From NCBI GenBank assembly GCA_934373455.1, contig CAKRON010000071.1, forward strand, positions 1-12,660: a stretch of DNA of 12,660 nucleotides, read 5' to 3'. A program made the position numbers and the translations under genes. Within the stretch, counting starts at the first letter, position 1. Each line of letters opens with the position of its first letter. The notes beneath the pieces were generated by a model. It was not told the DNA's origin. It saw only the letters and a list, made by a program, of their open reading frames with translations, and made no database searches. This stretch comes from an uncultured Marvinbryantia sp. GTDB taxonomy: Bacteria > Bacillota > Clostridia > Lachnospirales > Lachnospiraceae. Shown here piece by piece: positions 6,261 through 12,660 of this stretch.

Positions 6261-7421
6261 CTAATGTCTTGTGTATTTTCTAAGCATCGGAACAATCCGA
6301 TGCAGTTCACTGATACAATAATCTATCTCTTCTTCCGTGGTCTGCGTACTAAAGCTGAATCTGACCGTAGATTCCAGCAATTCTTTTGGCACATGTATCT
6401 CTTTCAATACGGTGCTGACCGGAAGCTTTTTATTTGAAGAACAGGCGGAACCGGAAGAAATATAAATTTGTTTCTCTTCCAGTGCATGAAGCAGCACCTC
6501 GCTTCGTACATCCTGAAAGCTAACGCTGACAATATGTGGCGCTCCTCCATTCTCAGATGACTGTCCCTGTATAAATACATCTGGTATATCCTGTAACCCA
6601 TTCATAAACTGCTGCTTTAATGCTTTCAAATGTGCAATCTTTTCATCAAAGTCCTGATACGCTTCTTTTGCTGCCACACCCAGTCCTGCAATTCCAGGAA
6701 CGTTATCCGTACCGGAACGCATGCCCTTCTGCTGTCCGCCTCCCAGGATAATCGGCTGAATTTTCGTCTTTTCATTTATATACAAAAATCCGCTGCCCTT
6801 TGGGCCATGAATCTTATGCCCGCTGACTGAGAGAAGATCTATTCCGAGTTTCTTCGGCTGAATCTTATATTTACCATATGCCTGAATCGCATCCACATGG
6901 AATAAAATCTTTGGGTTCTTCTCTTTTATAATGCGGCTGGCTTCTTTCACAGGCTCTTCTGTTCCCAGTTCATTATTCACATACATCATAGATACCAGAA
7001 TGGTATCATCACAAATCGCATCTTCCAGAGCTTTTAAATCTGCCACGCCTTTTTTATCCACCGGAAGATATGTAATACGAAATCCCATCTCTTCCAAAAA
7101 AGCCATCGGCTGCAACACTGCTGCATGTTCTACTGCTGTAGTAATCAAATGATTACCCGCTCTTTTGTTGGCAAGAGCACTTCCAATCAGTGCCCAGTTA
7201 TTAGATTCTGTTCCTCCTGATGTGAAAAAAATCTCTTTTTCCTGTACTTTCAAGGTCTTTGCAATCTCTGTTCTCGCAGTTCTTACATAATTTTCCGCAT
7301 CAAACCCTTTCTGATGCTTCGAAGAAGGATTCCCAAAATCTTCTTTCATTGTCTTCTCAACGATCTCAATCACACTGTCCAGGCATCTGGTCGTTGCAGA
7401 ATTGTCTAAATATGCTTCCAT
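6261..7421 (-). CDS. Cysteine desulfurase (NifS/NifZ-like), sulfur donor for ThiI
   Basis: This is a PLP-dependent class V aminotransferase-fold enzyme that releases sulfur from cysteine as a protein persulfide. The 386 residues show the N-terminal YLDNSATT, the motif FTSGGTESNNWA near 66-77, His99 in VEHAAV, HVDAIQAYGK near 175-184, the PLP-binding Lys203 in SGHKIHGPKGSG, MRSGTDNVPG near 234-243, and the catalytic Cys327 in SSGSACSSNKK. Placement directly before thiI, with no iscU, iscR or suf gene nearby, argues for a tRNA-thiolation donor like B. subtilis NifZ in preference to a general iron-sulfur IscS. This is inference, and the enzyme could serve both. ATG at 7419-7421 has AAGGAA 6 nt upstream. 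It starts a new transcription unit after the rsmE hairpin, with a weak -10 candidate near 7450. Confidence 0.94.
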   Translation of the reverse strand: MEAYLDNSATTRCLDSVIEIVEKTMKEDFGNPSSKHQKGFDAENYVRTARTEIAKTLKVQEKEIFFTSGGTESNNWALIGSALANKRAGNHLITTAVEHAAVLQPMAFLEEMGFRITYLPVDKKGVADLKALEDAICDDTILVSMMYVNNELGTEEPVKEASRIIKEKNPKILFHVDAIQAYGKYKIQPKKLGIDLLSVSGHKIHGPKGSGFLYINEKTKIQPIILGGGQQKGMRSGTDNVPGIAGLGVAAKEAYQDFDEKIAHLKALKQQFMNGLQDIPDVFIQGQSSENGGAPHIVSVSFQDVRSEVLLHALEEKQIYISSGSACSSNKKLPVSTVLKEIHVPKELLESTVRFSFSTQTTEEEIDYCISELHRIVPMLRKYTRH

Positions 7422-7446
7422 CTACTATTCCTTATTCTCGTCTGAT

Positions 7447-7475
7447 TGTATAAAATATTATTCCCACATGATAAA
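7447..7475 (-). promoter_or_regulatory. Weak promoter candidate for the cysteine desulfurase-thiI unit
   Basis: On the minus strand TATACA (7447-7452) resembles a -10 box. The hexamer 17 nt upstream, TTTATC, matches the -35 consensus at only three positions and lies at the edge of the rsmE hairpin. A start near 7440 would leave a leader of about 20 nt, enough for the AAGGAA ribosome site. A promoter is expected here because the hairpin separates the two gene groups, but the sequence match is poor. Confidence 0.25.
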
Positions 7476-7511
7476 GGCAGTCATAACTAGACCAGCTAAT
7501 TAAGACTGCCT
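7475..7511 (-). terminator. Long hairpin after rsmE, probable terminator of the dnaK operon
   Basis: Read on the minus strand, AGGCAGTC and GACTGCCT form a perfect 8-bp outer stem. After one T-T mismatch, TAATTAG and CTAGTTA add 7 more pairs including one G-U, around the loop CTGGT. The hairpin starts 9 nt past the rsmE stop codon, where an operon terminator is expected. The following tract is short (TTTAT), so release may be partial, letting some transcription reach the desulfurase. The plus-strand reading has no T tract. Confidence 0.65.
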
Positions 7512-7520
7512 GATTGTCTG

Positions 7521-8261
7521 TCATCTTTCAAGATTATACACTAACATTGCCAGTGTGACAAGACCTGCTGTTTCAGTTCTTAGAATTCTTTTGCCGAGGG
7601 TGATTGGCTGTACTCCTGTTTCCATGGCTTTTTCAATCTCACCACTTTCAAATCCGCCCTCCGGCCCAATAAAAACGGCTACTGATTGTCCCGGTTGAAT
7701 CCCCTGCATGATTTCTCTGGTCTTATCCATTCCTTCTGCCAGTTCATAGGGAATCAAACGAACATCCATTTCTTCTGCCATTGTAAGAGCTTCCGTATAA
7801 GAAACTACCTGCGTGACTTCCGGAATATAAAGCCGCCCGGATTGCTTTGCAGCACTTTCCGATATATTCATCCAGCGCTTTCTCTTATTTGCCTCTTTTT
7901 TTGCATCCAGTTTTACCACTGTACGCTCTGTAGAAACCGGAACAATCTTATATACTCCAAGTTCCACTGCTTTTTGAATAATCAGTTCCATCTTATCGCT
8001 TTTCGGAAGTCCCTGGAAAAGCACAATATGATTCCCCAGTTCCTGATCCGATTCGCGTATTTCACAGATTTTTGTTTCTATTTCTTCGTTTCCGATTGAT
8101 ATAATTTCACAGTCATACTCTTTGTTATTCTGTCCGTTAATTACACAAATGTGATCTCCGACAGACATACGAAGCACATTTTTAATATGGTTTACATCTC
8201 CCCCGGTAATGGTAATACTATCTTCCGCCATTCCTGGTTCTTCTACAAAAAAACGATGCAT
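7521..8261 (-). CDS. rsmE: 16S rRNA m3U1498 methyltransferase RsmE
   Basis: RsmE methylates N3 of uridine 1498 in 16S rRNA within the 30S subunit, using S-adenosylmethionine. The 246 residues show an N-terminal PUA-like part beginning MHRFFVEEP, the segment LFQGLPKSDKMELIIQKAVE near 81-100, and the SPOUT-fold knot motifs VAVFIGPEGGFESGEIE near 194-210 (GPEGG at 199-203) and LGKRILRTETA near 222-232. ATG at 8259-8261 lies 1 nt after the prmA stop codon, and its AGGA site sits inside the end of prmA, so translation is probably coupled. It is the last gene of the chaperone operon here, followed by a strong hairpin. Confidence 0.96.
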   Translation of the reverse strand: MHRFFVEEPGMAEDSITITGGDVNHIKNVLRMSVGDHICVINGQNNKEYDCEIISIGNEEIETKICEIRESDQELGNHIVLFQGLPKSDKMELIIQKAVELGVYKIVPVSTERTVVKLDAKKEANKRKRWMNISESAAKQSGRLYIPEVTQVVSYTEALTMAEEMDVRLIPYELAEGMDKTREIMQGIQPGQSVAVFIGPEGGFESGEIEKAMETGVQPITLGKRILRTETAGLVTLAMLVYNLER

Positions 8262-8262
8262 A

Positions 8263-9219
8263 TTATCCTATCTTTCTGGCTGTGACGGATACCCACTCGC
8301 CCTGATGCGTAATTTCAACAATTTCCAGTCCTGCCGCTTTCACAGCTTCAACCACACTTTCTTCTTTGTCATCAATGATTCCGGATGTGATATATAAGCC
8401 GCCTTTTTTCATCTGATGCAAAATAACAGGCGTAAGTGGAATCAGTACATCTGCGAGAATATTGGCAACGACAATATCATATTTTTCATATCCCACTTCA
8501 TCCTGAACCTGCTTATCATCAATGATATTTCCAAGAATCATATCCATATCTGTTGTCGGCACATCATTTGCTTCCAGATTCTCTTTTACTGCTGAGATAG
8601 CACATGGATCCAGATCCGTTCCAACGGCATGGGCTGCTCCCAGCTTCAAAGCTGCTATGGAAAGGATTCCACTTCCTGTTCCCACATCAAGAATCTGGGT
8701 GTCTTTATTTACATATTTCTTTAACTGTCGCATGCACAACTGTGTCGTCTCATGCATACCGGTTCCAAAAGCAGTACCCGGATCAATGTGAATAATCATT
8801 TTATCCTGATCTTCTGCTTTTACTTCTTCCCATGACGGAATAATTAAAATGTCATCCACATAAAACTGATGAAAATACTGTTTCCAGTTATTGATCCAGT
8901 CTTTGTCTTCTGTCTGACTTTCCGTAATGGTACATTCCCCGATATCCATAAACATGCGCAGTTCTTCCAGAGCTTCTTTCACTCTGTCCAGAAGCGGCTG
9001 CGGATCCTGATCTTCTTCTACGTAGAAATTCAGGTATGCAATTCCATCATCTGCCGGTCCATCCGGGAGAATATCTACAAACATCTGTTTTTTATCTGAT
9101 TCTGTCAAAGGCACTTTATCCTCGATTTCTACGCCCTCTACTCCTACATCTGCCAAAGTGGAAATCACAATGTCTTCCACTTCTGATCTGGTCTTTAATG
9201 TAAATTTATTCCATTTCAT
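8263..9219 (-). CDS. prmA: Ribosomal protein L11 methyltransferase PrmA
   Basis: PrmA trimethylates ribosomal protein L11 using S-adenosylmethionine. The 318 residues begin MKWNKFTLKTRSEVEDIVIS, an N-terminal substrate-recognition domain. The Rossmann-fold methyltransferase domain contains DPGTAFGTGMHETT (146-159), the SAM-binding QILDVGTGSGILSIAALKLG (175-194), TDLDPCAISA (201-210) and the NILAD motif (253-257). All key motifs are intact. ATG at 9217-9219 has a GAGGAT site about 9 nt upstream, and dnaJ ends 34 nt before it. The order dnaJ-prmA-rsmE is the same as dnaJ-yqeT-yqeU in B. subtilis, so it is presumably cotranscribed with the heat-shock genes. Confidence 0.96.
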   Translation of the reverse strand: MKWNKFTLKTRSEVEDIVISTLADVGVEGVEIEDKVPLTESDKKQMFVDILPDGPADDGIAYLNFYVEEDQDPQPLLDRVKEALEELRMFMDIGECTITESQTEDKDWINNWKQYFHQFYVDDILIIPSWEEVKAEDQDKMIIHIDPGTAFGTGMHETTQLCMRQLKKYVNKDTQILDVGTGSGILSIAALKLGAAHAVGTDLDPCAISAVKENLEANDVPTTDMDMILGNIIDDKQVQDEVGYEKYDIVVANILADVLIPLTPVILHQMKKGGLYITSGIIDDKEESVVEAVKAAGLEIVEITHQGEWVSVTARKIG

Positions 9220-9253
9220 TTACAGGATCCTCACTTTTTCTCTGATCGTTTTT

Positions 9254-10432
9254 CTAATCTTCAAAAGTTTCTTTCAGTTTATCCATAAAGCCTTTTTTCT
9301 TAGGTTTTTCTTCCTTTTTGCCCGTCTCTGTGTTCTGCTGATTCAGGCTGTTACCTGTAGCGGCATCAAATGCTTTTAATGCTTCTTTTGCTTCATTGTT
9401 TAACTTTGTCGGTATCTGAACTACTAATGTAACATAATGATCACCTCTGACAGATTTGTTTCTCAGAGATGGCACACCTTTGCCCTTCAGACGAATACGT
9501 GTATCTGTCTGCGTTCCAGGCTTTACATTATACATTACATCGCCGTCGATGGTACTGATTCGCACATCTCCACCCAGCGTTGCCTGCGCAAATGACATTG
9601 GTGCAGTAGAATAAATATTCATATCCTGTCTCTGGAAGATCGGATGTCTCTGAACAACTACCTCTACCAGTAAATCACCTCTTGGTCCACCGTTTGTTCC
9701 AGGTTCCCCTTTACCGGCGATTCTGACACACTGACCATTATCGATACCAGCCGGTATGGATACTTTGATTTTCTTTCTGCTGGAAGTATAGCCGCTTCCT
9801 CCGCAAGAAGTACATTTTTCTTTGATGATTTTTCCTGTACCACCACAATCCGGACAAGTCGTTACATTCTGTACCATACCGAACAGAGACTGCTGCGTCA
9901 TTACCACCTGACCGCGTCCACCACATTTTGGACAGGTTTCCGGACTGGTTCCTGGTTTTGCTCCTGTTCCGTGACAATTGGTACATTCATCTTTTAAAGA
10001 AAGCTCCAGTTCTTTTTCACAGCCAAATACGGCTTCCTCAAAAGTAATTCTTACAGATGCACGCAAATTTGCACCTTTCATTGGGCCATTATTCGCTCTT
10101 CTTCTGGAACCGCCACCAAATAGATCTCCGAAAATATCTCCGAAGATATCTCCCATATCTGCTCCATTAAAGTCAAATCCGCCGGCGCCACCGCCGCCCT
10201 GTTCAAAAGCGGCATGACCAAACTGGTCATACTGACGGCGCTTGTTGTCATCAGACAGCACAGAATACGCTTCTGCTGCCTCTTTGAACTTCTGCTCAGC
10301 TTCTTTATCTCCAGGATTCATATCTGGATGATACTTCTTGGCCAGCTGTCGGTATGCTTTTTTTATGGTAGCTGCATCGGCATTCCGGTCAACGCCCAGC
10401 ACTTCATAATAATCTCTTTTTGTTTCCGCCAT
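9254..10432 (-). CDS. dnaJ: Molecular chaperone DnaJ (Hsp40)
   Basis: DnaJ delivers unfolded substrates to DnaK and stimulates its ATPase in the cytoplasm. The 392-residue protein is a full type I Hsp40: a J domain (residues 6-70) with HPD at 35-37, a Gly/Phe-rich linker about 79-108, and a zinc-binding region with four CxxCxGxG repeats starting at Cys150, Cys167, Cys193 and Cys207. The substrate-binding domains follow, with a charged lysine-rich C-terminus. ATG at 10430-10432 has AGGAGA close upstream. dnaK ends 104 nt before, with a small hairpin in the gap, and prmA follows. No cysteine of the zinc sites is missing. Confidence 0.98.
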   Translation of the reverse strand: MAETKRDYYEVLGVDRNADAATIKKAYRQLAKKYHPDMNPGDKEAEQKFKEAAEAYSVLSDDNKRRQYDQFGHAAFEQGGGGAGGFDFNGADMGDIFGDIFGDLFGGGSRRRANNGPMKGANLRASVRITFEEAVFGCEKELELSLKDECTNCHGTGAKPGTSPETCPKCGGRGQVVMTQQSLFGMVQNVTTCPDCGGTGKIIKEKCTSCGGSGYTSSRKKIKVSIPAGIDNGQCVRIAGKGEPGTNGGPRGDLLVEVVVQRHPIFQRQDMNIYSTAPMSFAQATLGGDVRISTIDGDVMYNVKPGTQTDTRIRLKGKGVPSLRNKSVRGDHYVTLVVQIPTKLNNEAKEALKAFDAATGNSLNQQNTETGKKEEKPKKKGFMDKLKETFED

Positions 10433-10454
10433 TTTTCTCTCCTAGCGCCCAAAA

Positions 10455-10477
10455 GACGGGGGATATGCTCCTCCGTC
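10455..10477 (-). other. Hairpin in the dnaK-dnaJ gap, attenuator or processing-site candidate
   Basis: On the minus strand GACGGAGGA and TCCCCCGTC pair over 9 positions with one A-C mismatch around the loop GCATA, and are followed by TTTT. The form resembles a weak intrinsic terminator or an RNA-stability element that would lower dnaJ output relative to dnaK. An overlapping GTCCC/GGGAC repeat at 10475-10486 could compete with it. The rest of the 104-nt gap shows nothing else I can name apart from the dnaJ ribosome site. Confidence 0.4.
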
Positions 10478-10536
10478 CCCTGGGACTTTCTATTTAGTTC
10501 ATAATGCAGTTGATAAAACCTGCAACGAAGTTTATT

Positions 10537-12432
<1,896 letters not shown>

Positions 12433-12461
12433 CTATATACATAACTGTTAAGTGAATCTTC

Positions 12462-12660
12462 TTAGTTTGCTACTTTTACCATACTGTGTCTGACAACATG
12501 ATCTTTATAAGTGTATCCCTTTTGGAACTCTTCTACAACCACATTTTCTCCGACTTCTTCATCTTCCACATGCATAACTGCATTATGGAAATCCGGATTA
12601 AATTCTGTGCCGACTGCCTCAATCGCTTTCACATTCAGCTTATCCATGGTATCCATAAGC
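12462..12660 (-). CDS. grpE: GrpE nucleotide exchange factor, C-terminal part (5' end outside the window)
   Basis: The last 66 codons of grpE are present, and the frame stays open to the window edge. The segment contains the GrpE beta-domain hallmarks FNPDFHNAVMHVEDEE and VVEEFQKGYTYKDHVVRHSM, ending in VKVAN. GrpE dimers speed ADP release from DnaK and act as a thermosensor in the chaperone cycle. An internal Met at 12654-12656 is not the start, because the family has a long N-terminal helix that must lie beyond the edge. Its position just before dnaK confirms the assignment. Confidence 0.97.
   Translation of the reverse strand, partial: LMDTMDKLNVKAIEAVGTEFNPDFHNAVMHVEDEEVGENVVVEEFQKGYTYKDHVVRHSMVKVAN

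Noticed and set aside
9978..10217. Plus-strand Pro/Ser-rich frame within dnaJ
   Set aside because: The repeats are the reverse reading of the dnaJ Gly/Phe-rich linker, so it is not an independent gene.
10511..10527. TGCAG/CTGCA pairing just after the dnaK stop codon
   Set aside because: Only five base pairs with a 10-nt loop and no T tract; it is weaker than the neighbouring hairpin and likely due to chance.

Overview
The window is an ordinary, tightly packed stretch of a low-to-moderate G+C Firmicute chromosome. Gene order and protein sequence point to a clostridial anaerobe, most likely Lachnospiraceae: grpE-dnaK-dnaJ-prmA-rsmE, then mtaB-ireB-ruvX-DUF1292-rnjA-ylbF and an MltG-like gene, AGGAGG-type ribosome sites, and several TTG/GTG starts. 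This placement is an inference from protein resemblance, not from a 16S gene. All genes are on the minus strand except one small HPr-like gene. No gene-free stretch exceeds about 105 bases, and I see no tRNA, rRNA, CRISPR array, insertion sequence or prophage gene.

Layout, reading in the direction of minus-strand transcription (right to left). (1) 12660-7521 is the tail of the heat-shock operon: grpE (its 3' end only), dnaK, dnaJ, prmA and rsmE. A long hairpin at 7475-7511, just after rsmE, is a probable terminator. A smaller hairpin lies between dnaK and dnaJ. (2) 7421-5061 is a two-gene unit, cysteine desulfurase plus thiI, for sulfur delivery to tRNA 4-thiouridine and possibly thiamine. 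(3) 4779-5012 on the plus strand is an HPr-fold protein that lacks the phosphocarrier histidine but keeps the Ser46-type regulatory motif. It has its own good promoter candidate and a terminator that it shares with the convergent thiI. (4) 4687-1 is a run of closely spaced minus-strand genes: mtaB (tRNA ms2t6A37), ireB, ruvX, a DUF1292 gene, rnjA (RNase J), ylbF, and the N-terminus of an MltG/YceG-like membrane protein.

The common theme is translation and RNA quality: protein folding (GrpE/DnaK/DnaJ), ribosome modification (PrmA, RsmE), tRNA thiolation (cysteine desulfurase/ThiI, MtaB) and mRNA decay (RNase J, the RNase Y-associated YlbF family). In Bacillus subtilis mtaB (yqeV) directly follows rsmE (yqeU) in the dnaK operon. 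Here the thiolation pair and the reverse-strand HPr-like gene sit between them. I found no convincing undescribed system. The most interesting items are the histidine-less HPr with its operator-like promoter, and the hairpins at operon boundaries.
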